Below, piece after piece: positions 54,252 through 64,000 of a DNA stretch of 64,000 nt. Source of the DNA: Prostheceraeus crozeri (taxonomy: Eukaryota > Platyhelminthes > Polycladida > Euryleptidae). Positions within the stretch are counted from its first letter, which is position 1. Every line of letters begins with the position of its first letter. The notes beneath the pieces are model-generated. The model was not told where the DNA came from. It did not search any database and saw only the letters and a list, made by a program, of their open reading frames with translations. The position numbers and the translations under genes are program-made. The stretch covers positions 62,001 to 126,000 of the forward strand of contig CAJQUW010005729.1 in the NCBI GenBank assembly GCA_907163375.1, read 5' to 3'.

Positions 54252-54463
54252 GGTCAGCATGTTCGAATGGTGGTATCAGCTTTTACTAACTCAGTGTCAC
54301 TCAGTTGCTATAAATAGCAGCAAACGATTTGAATTCCATACTTACTTAAAAAAATCATTTTTGAGCGTTTGTTGGAAACGTTTGTTGGATTTTGAGAAAT
54401 GATTCATCACATGAAACCATGTTAAGACAATGTTAGAGGCATGTTTTTGGTTGCACGGAGCAT

Positions 54464-54930
54464 AGAGCAAGTGTACTAGGTAGAGTAGAAACTCAGCATT
54501 TATTAACTCCCCAATGTGTGCACAGTTTCGATTTTATTAAATGAACTCGAGGTGAGCACAGTTAGGTATTGATACCAAATGTGAGATAAGTACATCTATG
54601 CAGTTTTGAAGAAATTGCTTCGGAATTTACTGATCATGATAGCAATGCAGAAAGAGGAATAGTATTTTACAAATCCTCCGTGATATGATAGCCTTGGAGA
54701 GGTAATGTTTGTTAAATTAGCAATTTGATGCTAATTTCGGGTAATTCGGTCACTGCTCATTCTTATTAATCTAATAATATCTAATTCTCAAGCGTGATCA
54801 TGTTACAAACTACCTTCCACAGAAAGAGCAAACTATCATAATCAAAGACAGTGATAATAAAATGTTCTGCAATATTCAGATCCAAGAAATTAAACATTTA
54901 TTTAGTGCTAAAAAGTCACTTAACGAGTCA
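54464..54930 (+). repeat. Repeat R, plus-strand copy, more diverged
   Basis: CTAGGTAGAGTAGAAACTCA, ATTTATTAACTCCCCAATGT and AAATGAACTCGAGGTGAGC match the start of 39413-40110. Similarity fades after about 54900. Confidence 0.75.
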
Positions 54931-56039
54931 ACTCCATAAAATGGCTGTGAAATACATGCACTATAAATTACCGGAATACGTGCATACAGCCAAAAGGTTA
55001 TCACATTGGAATGTTTGGACTATATTGTGATTGTTGAAAGCACACGTTTAAAAAAATATTTACAATTCGAACAATTTTTGCTCATTCGAGTGAAAGTAAT
55101 TCCAAATTTGATCAAGATTTAATAAATTTAATGATTTCCACTGTGAATGTAATCTGCTTTGATTGATTTGACTGTAAATTGAGTAAAGTCTAATCCTACG
55201 TTCCATCTACTGAAGCGCGAACGATGGATTCAAGTTTTCAAAAGCTTCCATAAAGAGTGATTACTAGTCATTTGCAGTTCATTTTGTCCCATGAGTTTTA
55301 CAATCTGCTTTGTCGTCGAGTCATATGAGGCTATTGAAAACAACATACGTCACTTCTCACATTCAATTTTATGAAAGCAATCTGAGCTTTGATTTTATAT
55401 CTGGTGAATTTGATTTCCTGTAAGATAAGAAGGTGCGTAATTAACAAATGTCGAGGTGAAATAAATCTTCCTTGCAACAGAGTCTTGTTTATGTATGTAA
55501 AACATGAATTTATAAATTCGTGTCGGCTGACTTTTGAATTTGATAAGGGTACGATAGATAACGATTAAAGCTTTGCTGTGACCAGACTTGAAAGACCACG
55601 GGCAGGCCTCGGCTTCAGAGTTTTTTATCAAAATCGATCCGAAGTCCACAGTGGTGGAGACAGTTTGCACCTTCTTCAATGGTCACGCCGACAGCATTAA
55701 TTGAATGCAGATAACGGCAAAAGTCATCTCTAGGTGATATCGACGGCATATTATCCTATTTCATCATTGACAGAATGGCAGCAGCTGGGATGCATTCCAA
55801 AGATGTTGAGGATGCAAGGAACAATAAATGCTGATTTGATTACGAAGTAGAATCCAAATCATGCGGTTATTGCGATGAAAATCATGTGGTCTGTTGATTT
55901 CATTTGAAATCATTTGATTTTTTCTCATTTAAAGTGGGTGAAAATCTCGCAAAAATAGAATTGAAGGCGAGGTCAAGTGCAGTCGTTTCGTGTTGAGAGT
56001 TAAAGTTATAATTATGAGTCACGCCCGGCATAAGACGAC
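54931..56039. other. Unassigned stretch
   Basis: No gene or repeat recognised. A short plus-strand frame starting at 56014 (MSHARHKTT) continues in frame after removal of the pogo element (ISDEAGSLMDF at about 57472 to a stop at 57641), 65 codons in all; probably chance. Confidence 0.35.
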
Positions 56040-56244
56040 TACCGCATTTTCTCGAATACAACTCGCGGACCATACGATTTATTTAGGGATTCAGGTGCGG
56101 GTTCTATTCGAGAGCGGGTTGAATCACAATTTCCCTTTTAGTGTGTGGGAGTGATAAAAGATTTCTCTTTTGGAACTCATTCAAGTGCCATATTTCTGAT
56201 GAAGCGAAGTCGGCATTTGCCCGCCGAAACACCGTCATGGGAGT

Positions 56245-56626
56245 CATTCCTGCAGGATGTACTTCAGCCTGTTGATGTCTCGATGAATAAAATCGTAAAA
56301 GAAGGATATCGCGAACGCTATGATAAATGGTTTTCTGAAGGAGTTTACGAATTTAAGAAAGGTGACTCAATCAAAGCACCAGCACTTAAGTTGCAAATGA
56401 CATGGGTTCTTGAAGCATGGAATAGTGCATCTTCTGAAAGAGCAAGAGTTTTCAGAAATGTGGCATCACAAGCGATGATCTCAGTCAGATTCACTGTTTG
56501 AAATTCGGCCAACCAGCCGAGGACGCAATGGAAGTCCTCTGTCGAGGCGAAGAATATCAGAAACAGGAATCGGAAATCGAAGGAAAAGAGGACTATGACA
56601 GCGAAGATGGAACAGTAGTTGAATGA
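56245..56626 (+). pseudogene. pogo-like transposase, C-terminal fragment, one frameshift
   Basis: Encodes LQPVDVSMNKIVKEGYRERY followed by DKWFSEG, then FKKGDSIKAPALKLQMTWVL and EAWNSASSERARVF. It fits the end of the DDE_1 domain in pogo/Tigger transposases (LQPLDVxxNKPFK...REKYxEWL, WVLxAWxxI). After RVF one base is missing near 56455: the neighbouring frame continues KCGITSDDLSQIH (usual KCGISxALDGSEDD) to EGKEDYDSEDGTVVE and TGA at 56624-56626, an acidic tail as in the family. The first two catalytic aspartates lie upstream and are absent. The annotated reading frame to 56501 is therefore the wrong frame at its end. Confidence 0.85.
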
Positions 56627-56692
56627 GAACGAGCTATCCGCTGTCATTGGTTGATTTGACAGCTTATTGTTAATGACAATTGTTTTGCTTAC

Positions 56693-57166
56693 CGTATACC
56701 GTTTACTCAATGAAACATGTTTCGTCTAATCCCAAAATTATGTGTATGGTGTACTGTGCTCTAATTCGCTCAGTATTGACATATGCGTACCCTGTCTGGT
56801 GTAACATTAGCGATTCACGTTTTTATCGACTCACTCAGCTGGAAAAGAGATTGAGTAAGATATTCAATTTTACATGCTCTACTGACATAAACACCTTTTG
56901 TGACAACTCAGCGACCACATTGGCTTTAAAAGCCAAAGGAAGTGATCATCCTCTCAATTTTATTTTTGACAAGGCGGCCATGAGACATAGTACAAGACTC
57001 CAAAAGTCACATCGACGTGTGACAGCGAAAACTGTCCGTTCATTTATTAAGTATGCATGACCCTTTTTTTTATTATGTTTTGTGATGAACTGATGATTTT
57101 GTAACGCAACTTCTGAGTCTGCTGTAAGAAGTTCGAATAAAGCTACGATTATTATTATTATTATAC
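56693..57166 (+). pseudogene. LINE 3' end, CR1-like, in the pogo element
   Basis: Encodes SNPKIMCMVYCALIRSVLTY, AYPVWCNISDSRFYRLTQLE and KRLSKIFNFTCSTDINTF, the C-terminal RT extension of CR1/Jockey-group LINEs (VYxxLIRSxLxYAxPVW...LxxLExxQKRxxRI). The ORF ends with TGA at 57058-57060; a 3' UTR of about 90 bases and an ATT repeat (about 57148-57166) follow, as in LINE-A and LINE-B. A 5'-truncated insertion. No reading-frame break is seen in this short part. Confidence 0.85.
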
Positions 57167-57471
57167 TTATTTTATCAATTTCTTTGATAAGCGCCCTTTT
57201 TCCATCTGATCATTTTACAATGTAATTTTCCAAGAAGAATAAATATACCTATTCCTTAAACAAACAATCTTATTTTAAGACCATGATGACCAAATACACA
57301 ACTTATATACTATATAGCCTAATTTATAAAACCAAGTCAATGCGAGCAGCAAAAAGTCGCTATACTTACATGTAGTCACATTGTTATGATGGTGCTTGCA
57401 AAAGAATGATTTTTTTCGTGGTTGAGGTGCGGGTTCTATTCGAGGGAGGGTTGTTTTGAGAAAATACGGTA

Positions 57472-57843
57472 TTTCAGATGAAGCGGGATCCCTGATGGAC
57501 TTTCGCTTTACGGGCTCTAGGACGAAAGTAATGAATTTGAACAGCCTGAACTCAATGCAATTTGCATGTGTAGCTCACTTGGAAAACAGAAAAGTAATGA
57601 CGATTGAAGACCGACTTTCATCACGAAGGAAGCCCATGTGACCTGCGAGTGTCTAGCTCAATGCACAGTAATCAAACTATTGCTTTCTTTGCAATTGTTC
57701 ATGATACTACTATACTTAGTCACTGTTTAAGGAAAGCATGTTGACTACTATGCTTTATATGATAGTTCAAGGATAGCTTCTACAGAGGCTTCATAACTTT
57801 TTGTAACTAAAATTCACATGTGAAAAAAAATAATAACTCGCTA
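57472..57843. other. Unassigned stretch
   Basis: Between the pogo element and the Penelope-like fragment. Only a short ORF (to 57641) without a motif. Confidence 0.35.
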
Positions 57844-58380
57844 TTACAAACAATTCTTGAAATTACATGACCAGGTATATTGTATGACGTAAATTAAATT
57901 GTTAGATAAACAGTTCATGTTAATTCTTATTTTAAACTCTTTGGTTATGTTTCTTTCTTTATATGTAAATTTTATACCTTCAATTATATAATCGCAGCAC
58001 GAACACCTTGCGTCGCCACATTTTTTCACTCCAGTAATTGTTTTTCGATTGTTTTTCCGAATTATTTGCAGGAGTGCTGGTGGTTGTCTATAGGTTGGTC
58101 TTAATCGATAGTTAGAAAATGTTTTTGTTAAAATCAAGGTGATATTATGGTCTTCTTTATTTACCTTTGAAATAGCATCATCTATCAATTTTTCTGGATA
58201 TCCAAGTTGACTTAATCTTACTTTCATTTCGCTATGACGAACTTTTCGGATCTCGATATCAGATACAATTCGACTTATGCGTCTTGCGAGGACATAAGAA
58301 ATGCTTCGGATGATATGTTTGGGGTGGGCAGAATCAAATGATACATAATTAAATACATCAGTTGGCTTGTAGTAAATCAC
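57844..58380 (-). pseudogene. Penelope-like element fragment: region before and start of GIY-YIG endonuclease
   Basis: A 178-codon ORF on the minus strand: YYKPTDVFNYVSFDSAHPKH, SYVLARRISRIVSDIEIRK, RLSQLGYPEKLIDDAISKVN, then NRKTITGVKKCGDARCSCCD and INMNCLSNNLIYVIQYTWSC. The KPTDxxxYLxxxSxHPxH, RxxRICSD, RGYPxxLIxxAI and CGxxRCxxC...FxCxSxNxIYxIxC blocks are those of the part of Penelope-like proteins from the RT thumb to the start of the GIY-YIG endonuclease. It ends before the GIY residues are complete; the RT catalytic core would lie beyond 58380 and is not found. Other frames do not continue it. A truncated copy with one long intact frame, so not very old. Confidence 0.85.
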
Positions 58381-58407
58381 TTTTTGGTTAATATCAATGC
58401 AATCTCA

Positions 58408-58601
58408 GCGAGCGTTACCATATTAAATGATCTCTGTACACAAGTGTAGAGATAGTATGAACTTGATATTTTATATACCTATTAGGTCGATGTCGTAATA
58501 CGTCAAACTGTATCTTCAGAATATTCAAAAAGGATATCATATCATAGAGAATGTTGGTTTTCGATCGAGTTTTGCTATCAAATGTAGCGAGCGTTACCGT
58601 G
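58408..58601. repeat. Direct repeat AGCGAGCGTTACC
   Basis: AGCGAGCGTTACC occurs at about 58408 and again at about 58587. The segment between is AT-rich. It adjoins the Penelope-like fragment; such elements can carry tandem or direct terminal repeats, but a link is not shown. Confidence 0.4.
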
Positions 58602-58631
58602 GTTTGGCCCATATATCTTGTTCAGGGTAGC

Positions 58632-58700
58632 CATAAAAGTAGATAATAGTACACTCTATGGTATTTCTATGGACTTTCTACGGTATTGTTAATTTCTCTG
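58632..58700. mobile_element. 69-bp F1 derivative, 7 of 8 target duplication
   Basis: CATAAAAGTAGATAATAGTA to GTATTGTTAATTTCTCTG with an extra TCTATGGTATTTCTATGG between the ends. Flanks AGGGTAGC (58624-58631) and AGGGTAGA (58701-58708). Confidence 0.85.
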
Positions 58701-58708
58701 AGGGTAGA

Positions 58709-60487
58709 CATAGAATCATTTGCTTTTCGGTGTCACTGAAATATCACATTCAGCAATTTGAGTAATTTCAACGATTAAAATGCAATTCTATAGCAGACAG
58801 CAGTTGGTGGTTGGCTTACGATATTCAACATAAGCAAACAGACTTTTGTAAAATGCACTCTATTTGCAATTACAAATGACATTCAGAGAATTGTAGACCT
58901 AATTATTCACATTTACAAATTAATCAATATTTTTTCAATTACTTGTTAACTCAAGCTTTGATTCTAATGCAATTCTGAACATCTTTTATGCGTTTGAAGC
59001 TATTAAACTATTATCTTAAACTTTTCTATAGCACTTTGATCTCATTGAGCATTCTAACATATGTATGTATAGCTATCAGATTTTAACCACACCAAGTTTT
59101 TCAATTCATATAAGGACAGAAGTTAATATTTTTGCTTTGTTTATCACACTTATTAATCCTTCGAACTTTGAATCTAAAAACAAATTGAAAAATGATTAAC
59201 AAAAGCAATTCATAGTCAAAGAATGGCTAGGATATTGTCATCAAGATTTTCCACAATTAGTTCTTGAAGAAAATGAATATTTTCTTAAAAAATTTTTGAA
59301 GTTAAAAATTACTGTCCTCGAGTCGACTCGTCAGCAAAATGACAAGGCAAAAGCAGTTGTTCAAGTGGTGCAAATCAATTTACGATGCCAATTGAATGAT
59401 AAAAAATAAAGTATTACAATCACAGCACACGTGAATGCGTGAGGGATGGAGAGAGAGAGAGAGAGGACAGAGAGAGACGGGGGAGAGAGATGAGAAGAGG
59501 AAGCTTGTTCCCCTGTGCTTCGCGCACTGTGGCTCCGATCAAGAACAAACAATTCGAGGAGACTCCGGAGTTTCGAGAGACCTCCTCCGTCCTCGAAAAT
59601 TTTATTTGTGTGAGAGAGATAGAGAGAGGAATATAATACGAATAATACGAGAATAATTTGTCATACGCCCAACAACAGCTACTCGCCGTAGTACAGAATG
59701 TACTCAAAATACCGTCGCCTTGCTGTAGACGGAAAAATCCGCATGAGTTCATATTCAATTATCATGCATGGAATCCTTTGACAAATATTTGACTCTCATT
59801 TTCCATTCGAATAATAGAGCCATTCAAATACATCCGATGACGTGATAAATACAAGAATGTTATTTTCATTCGATAAATTCAATGATCGGTGTTTTGTCTG
59901 TGATGAACAGGTGAAATGATTGATAATTGATTAAATACGTCTGTCCATTCTACGTCTGTCTCCTTGGCAAACAGATTTCAATGGTTCCGGGTAGGTTCTA
60001 ATTATCTCTCGTGATTACATTCTACAGAAACCTATTTTGCAAAGTGTCAGATCAATGTTTTTTATTCAGCATCGGCAAACATCAAACATTTTTCTTCTGT
60101 GATGTGAAATTACTAGATCAATAGAATCAATGAAAACCAAATTATTTTGTTTCCGTTCCTGGCAGTGAACGACCTTCGTTGCAAAATTCATTTGGCTTAC
60201 CTTCAAGTGGAGAAATCAATCAGTTGTATCGATGTCTGTCATGATATATCCAATTATCGTGGACATTCAACAACGTAATGAAAGATATTTTCCCTTCTTC
60301 ATATAAATTGCAAATTCAATTCCTCTGTCTGCCTCATAGTCGATGTTTTGTAATTGTCTGCTCAAAGATCAAGCTAAAAAGTGTTGTGAAGTTAACACTT
60401 TCACTGTCGGGGCAAAATCCTGAGTCGCGCCAAAGGGAGGTACTGCATCATATCAATTGAAAATACCCCCAAATGAAGTATTTGGAC
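58709..60487. other. Unassigned stretch with a GA-rich patch
   Basis: No gene recognised. About 59449-59640 is rich in GA repeats (GAGAGAGAGAGAGAGAG near 59450); the ORFs over it on both strands are low-complexity artefacts. The rest is AT-rich without clear repeats. Confidence 0.5.
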
Positions 60488-60992
60488 CACAGAATTAGAA
60501 TTAGATTGTTTAAGCGCATCACTTTGCAAGAAGTGCAAGCAGATTCAAAACGATGGCACATGCAGGAACTTTTTGCAGAAATTTTCAATGCCTTACGGAG
60601 ATAGAAAAAATAGTCGTGCTCCGCTTGCGGATTGCTGTTAATTCCTTAAAGATGATAGGATCGCCACGATTCCATCAGATTCGAGGAATTCAGATTATTG
60701 CGCTAAAGTTCTCTCGATAATGTTGGTCCTTCCGATCATTATAAAAAAACATTGCAGGCGAACGAAGAAAACGTTCACAAAATTTCCTGTGGAACTTGAC
60801 ATCGACTGTGTCTCTTTGATATGTGATCCGGTTGACCTCGCACAATTTGGCGTGTTTAATGTTGAACTGGATGCTTATTGTTCGATTGTGATGGCATTAT
60901 GTCAGCAAATTGTGCCATTTCATAGGCATTACATGCTCCAATGCTTCGTTTCTAGTCAAACAGAATAAGAGATGACCTATCTAAGCTCTGTG
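60488..60992 (+). mobile_element. F3 hAT-like element with perfect 8-bp duplication
   Basis: 505 bp, CACAGAATTAGAATTAGATT to CTATCTAAGCTCTGTG, between ATTTGGAC at 60480-60487 and 60993-61000. Same orientation as 37595, without a nested element or doubled end. ORF 60720-60968 is not conserved with other copies. Confidence 0.95.
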
Positions 60993-62004
60993 ATTTGGAC
61001 TAACTAATGACGAAATCGAATTGTTTGTTAAAATGATAAGGGTGGGAGTTAAGTTCACATTGGATATGGAAGTGAGCCACTCTTCATTGCCAATAACGAG
61101 TCGACTCGATTTGATTAATCACGTCTAATTTCTGATTAATTCTATCTGTATGGAAATTGAAGGATTTAATATTGTGCTTCGAGCATCATTATCAATTACC
61201 AACTTTCTTCAAGCGCTTTCCAAGGCCACGGTAGTCAGAATCAACCGGTCATCACATCAAATTGCTTCCGATATTAACTCATTGGTGAAAGATTTATCTA
61301 CAGGTGTTGTCGCTGCATTCTAACGTCACCAATATAACAGATATATTCCGCATGCCAATTCCAACATATTGCATATACTTTCCATATGGGGAGCCCAACT
61401 TGCTGATCTTGCAAGCAGAATAAAAAATCCGTTTTTAATCCGGAAGACTTTTTCGACCATCATCGGAATGGCATGACTTGCAGACACTGTGTGACATCAA
61501 TTCATGTTCAGTTTTCGAAGGACATGCTGGACTGAGGCACGGCGAAATTCACTTTACAATGTGGACCAACAGCCTATCAGCATCAAAATGTTTGGAGTTT
61601 AACTTGGAAGAGACGTGGAGACTTTGGGAGGAATATAACAGGAAAATACGAACTTTCTCGCGCTCGGTTACAAGACATTACTGCTGAAGGTTGATCTAGA
61701 CATCACCAAATTGATGCTGTGTGATCATCTGCACCAGAAAGACTTCGCCATGATTATTATCGTTTGAGTGAAGAATTGGAAGTAGTCTTGCTTCTCCGTT
61801 CAGTCGCTGTTCTTTTCATCTGCTTTCTTGGATTTTGAGATCCTCTGCTTTGCATGTAAATAACACTTTCATCCTCAAATGCAATCATTGCAATGTTGAC
61901 AATGGCTATAAGGATGTGTTATTGTCTTCAAAATGAGACCTTACTTGTTAATTTCTGTTGGATAATTGGAAAGTTGAGCTACTTTAAAATTTAGTCACTT
62001 TTTT
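60993..62004. other. Unassigned stretch
   Basis: A 57-codon plus-strand ORF at 61150-61323 (MEIEGFNIVLRASLSITNF and onward) and one at 61478-61687 look somewhat protein-like, but no family is recognised and no stop-free frame joins them. They may belong to the element whose end is at 62021. Confidence 0.35.
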
Positions 62005-62021
62005 ATGCCACACCCTGTACA
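62005..62021. repeat. Probable mariner-like terminal repeat
   Basis: ATGCCACACCCTG followed by TA; the reverse complement, TA then CAGGGTGTGGCAT, resembles the element end at 50483 (CAGGGTGTGTCAAAG). No partner end was found nearby. Confidence 0.4.
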
Positions 62022-62239
62022 TGCATGTCAATAATCGACAATGTGTTCCACCTGTATCACTCAGTTTAATTCGCACAAATTTGATGCATCATAATTCTGA
62101 TGATTCTAGTCGGCAACGTGCAGCTTTTAAACAAGGTTGTCTGTAACTGACGTGCTTAATCGTGCAAATGAGAAAGTCGCACGACTTAAATTGAATGTAA
62201 TCTGCCAACATGCGTGAAAATGTTTGATCTATTTAATCA

Positions 62240-62345
62240 AAAGATCAGTAATGATAAAATGATATCATTTTATTCTGAGGAAAAACGATATCATTTTATT
62301 TTTGAAAAATGACTTAAAATGATATCATCAAAAATTTTTGTTCCG
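62240..62345. repeat. Palindrome cluster AAAATGATATCATTTT, part 1
   Basis: AAAATGATATCATTTTA occurs perfectly near 62257 and in partial forms near 62287 and 62317, in both orientations by virtue of its symmetry. Confidence 0.7.
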
Positions 62346-62921
62346 TAATATTTTCTAATCATAGATTCTTTGCATTTTGCATTGAAGCATTTTGTATTGT
62401 CTTTCGTTTGGTCTACCCATGTCCTTCCCCACTGGTTGATTCATGTAGCGAAAAGCAACAGGCTATTGTCTGTCAGTCTGTCTATCACGCATTGTCAAAC
62501 AACTCATTTATAACACTGTCTTGATGTTTTTGAAGTCTTGACTGTAATCTCAATATCTTTAGCCTTTTTTCGTACTTAAGATGCTGTTGGCCTAACCAAC
62601 TGCATATTGTAGGCGTATTTGTAATTCGAGTGTATAAAGCTTAAATCAAAACTTGTGATGTCTAATGTATAGGCCATAGGCTCTACCTAAATTTTGATAT
62701 GTGAGAAGCTTTGTATGACTAAACTGCTTTCTTCGGCCTGCCATTATTTGGAATATATCGATGCTGCATGCAATCTAATTTCAATTTCATTGCTAAGAGC
62801 TGTAAAAGTAGCATGGCAGCAGTGTAAATCGAAAAATTCGCATGACTAGATCTACGTGTATTTACGGTGCAGGCCTACGTATATTTCACTAAAAATGGTA
62901 AATTTTCATTATAAAGAGAAG

Positions 62922-63012
62922 TGATATAAAATGACATCATTTTACATCATTTTATAAAATTCGTAGAATGATATCATTTTATATCACTTTAAAAATAAAA
63001 TGATGTCATTGG
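62922..63012. repeat. Palindrome cluster AAAATGATATCATTTT, part 2
   Basis: GTGATATAAAATGACATCAT near 62921 pairs with ATGATATCATTTTATATCAC near 62968, and AAAATGATGTCATT follows at 62998. Related to part 1, 600 bases upstream. Confidence 0.75.
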
Positions 63013-64000
63013 CAATCATAGATTTAATCTAATTAATGTGGTGGATCAATTTTCCCTTACTAAGTTTGCATGATGGAAAGAGGTCTAAGAATTGAATTAA
63101 GATTCTAACGTCCAAGGACATTCATCAAACAAAATGAATTGCGTATGGCAACATGTGCACACAGATTCAGCAATTCAATCTCGTTAATCAATTTTCACGC
63201 AGTTGTCTGTCGGTTCAGTCGTCTGAATTTGTCAATAACTTTATTCTAACTCAATTTTATCCATTTATATTCAGTGGCTTAGATTGTACATCTGGATTTG
63301 AAGCCACTAAACAGACCACACAATGAACATTTGGGTAAACTCGACTACTTCAGTAGCACACATAATTCAGAGATTCTTTAAATCGAAGAATTTTGCAGTT
63401 ATATGAGTTTGACAAGCTGGTCGCTATTTAATGTCAGCTACTAATGTCAGAATACCTCACGTTACTCACACCCGTGAAGTCATTGATTTTTTAGTTTATT
63501 GTTTGATAACGCAATTCGTTAATGACCATCAAAATGTGGTGCGAATCTGCAGTTTTGTGCATAATATCCTCAAATTCATTCCAATAAAAGAAGGAGAGGA
63601 CTGAATTATTTCAACAATGAAAGCAAATACACTTATTTGCATGTCGTTGATAAACGTCAATTATCAGGTTAAAATCGTTGTCATTGAAATGTAATAGACT
63701 ACAATTGAAAGAGTCTTGGCTAATATCTGATGCATGCATTTTTTCAAGGGACCAATCCTCCATGCCAGGGTTCAAGTAAGACTTCACAGCGTTGCTGTAG
63801 TGTCACTCAGTGACAGATCAAGTCTATTCTAAATCCAACGTGACTAACTTTGGCGAAATTTGATGATTTTGAAAAACTTGAAAAATGTGGGGGAGGAGGA
63901 ATAGAAGTACCGAAAATCGAAAACATGACAAAACTTTACAGAATACGAACAATGAATAAGTAAATTGAAGACACAGAAAGATGCATATACACTGCACACA
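63013..64000. other. Unassigned end of window
   Basis: AT-rich; no gene or repeat recognised. Confidence 0.4.

Larger units (their letters stand above)
56042..57469 (+). mobile_element. pogo/Tigger-like element holding a LINE 3' end
   Basis: Ends CCGCATTTTCTCGAATACAA and, read on the other strand, CCGTATTTTCTCAAAACAAC, each next to TA (56040-56041 and 57470-57471). GGTGCGGGTTCTATTCGAG occurs near both ends (56094 and 57426). The interior holds the C-terminal part of a transposase and a LINE fragment of about 475 bases. TA duplications and the coding remnant support the pogo branch of Tc1/mariner. The transposase N-terminal half is deleted. Confidence 0.85.

Noticed and set aside
59361-59758. 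ORFs over the GA-rich patch, including runs of RERERE and SLSLSP
   Set aside because: Low-complexity translation of GA/CT repeats on both strands.
1-64000. LTR retroelements, retroviral or Polinton-like sequence
   Set aside because: I saw no long terminal direct repeats with TG...CA ends, no primer-binding site and no gag, integrase or capsid-like motif. A profile search would be needed to exclude short old remnants.

Overview
The window is eukaryotic, AT-rich and almost entirely made of transposable elements. It most likely comes from an invertebrate animal, possibly a marine one, but the sequence does not fix the species. Reasons: two-ORF non-LTR retrotransposons, Penelope-like, Tc1/mariner, pogo, hAT, piggyBac and Harbinger-like elements, tRNA-headed SINEs, many short non-autonomous elements with terminal inverted repeats, and no compact run of intact genes. 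I found no host gene I can name, no rRNA, no functional tRNA, no CRISPR array and no LTR retroelement.

Layout. 1-5.5 kb: repeat fragments and hairpins. 5533-9127: a foldback element (family F1) with a perfect 8-bp target duplication, holding a Tc1-like element, which itself holds a 255-bp element (F2). About 9.66-18.92 kb: a non-LTR retrotransposon (LINE-A) split by a second, nearly intact relative (LINE-B) and by a Harbinger-like element. 18949-20518: a second F1 copy with pieces of a DDE transposase. 20.5-29 kb: decayed RTE-type and CR1-type LINE pieces, F2 and F3 elements, and an unidentified coding remnant. 29.7-33.7 kb: very long palindromes and repeat R. 34.3-43.7 kb: a Tc1-like transposase gene split by a piggyBac-type element, an F3 element holding an F2 element, a second Harbinger-like element, a 1.09-kb hAT element and a 47-bp F1 derivative. 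43.8-53.7 kb: hairpins, SINEs, a mariner-like fragment and long unassigned stretches. 53.7-64 kb: another F3 element, repeat R, a pogo element holding a LINE 3' end, a Penelope-like fragment, a fourth F3 element and short palindromes.

How it fits together. Many insertions leave readable empty sites: removing the insert and one target duplication restores the host element's reading frame (LINE-A at CTG, the Tc1-like gene at TTAA) or its sequence (F3 around F2). The order of events can therefore be read directly. Both LINEs have ORF2 in the -1 frame relative to ORF1, no AUG at the start of ORF2, and the same slippery heptamer A AAT TTT just before the ORF1 stop, which suggests that ORF2 is made by -1 frameshifting. 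A second theme is a set of hairpins with conserved outer sequence, variable but complementary stems and GC-rich loops.

All family names rest on motifs, terminal repeats and target duplications read by eye; no database search was possible.
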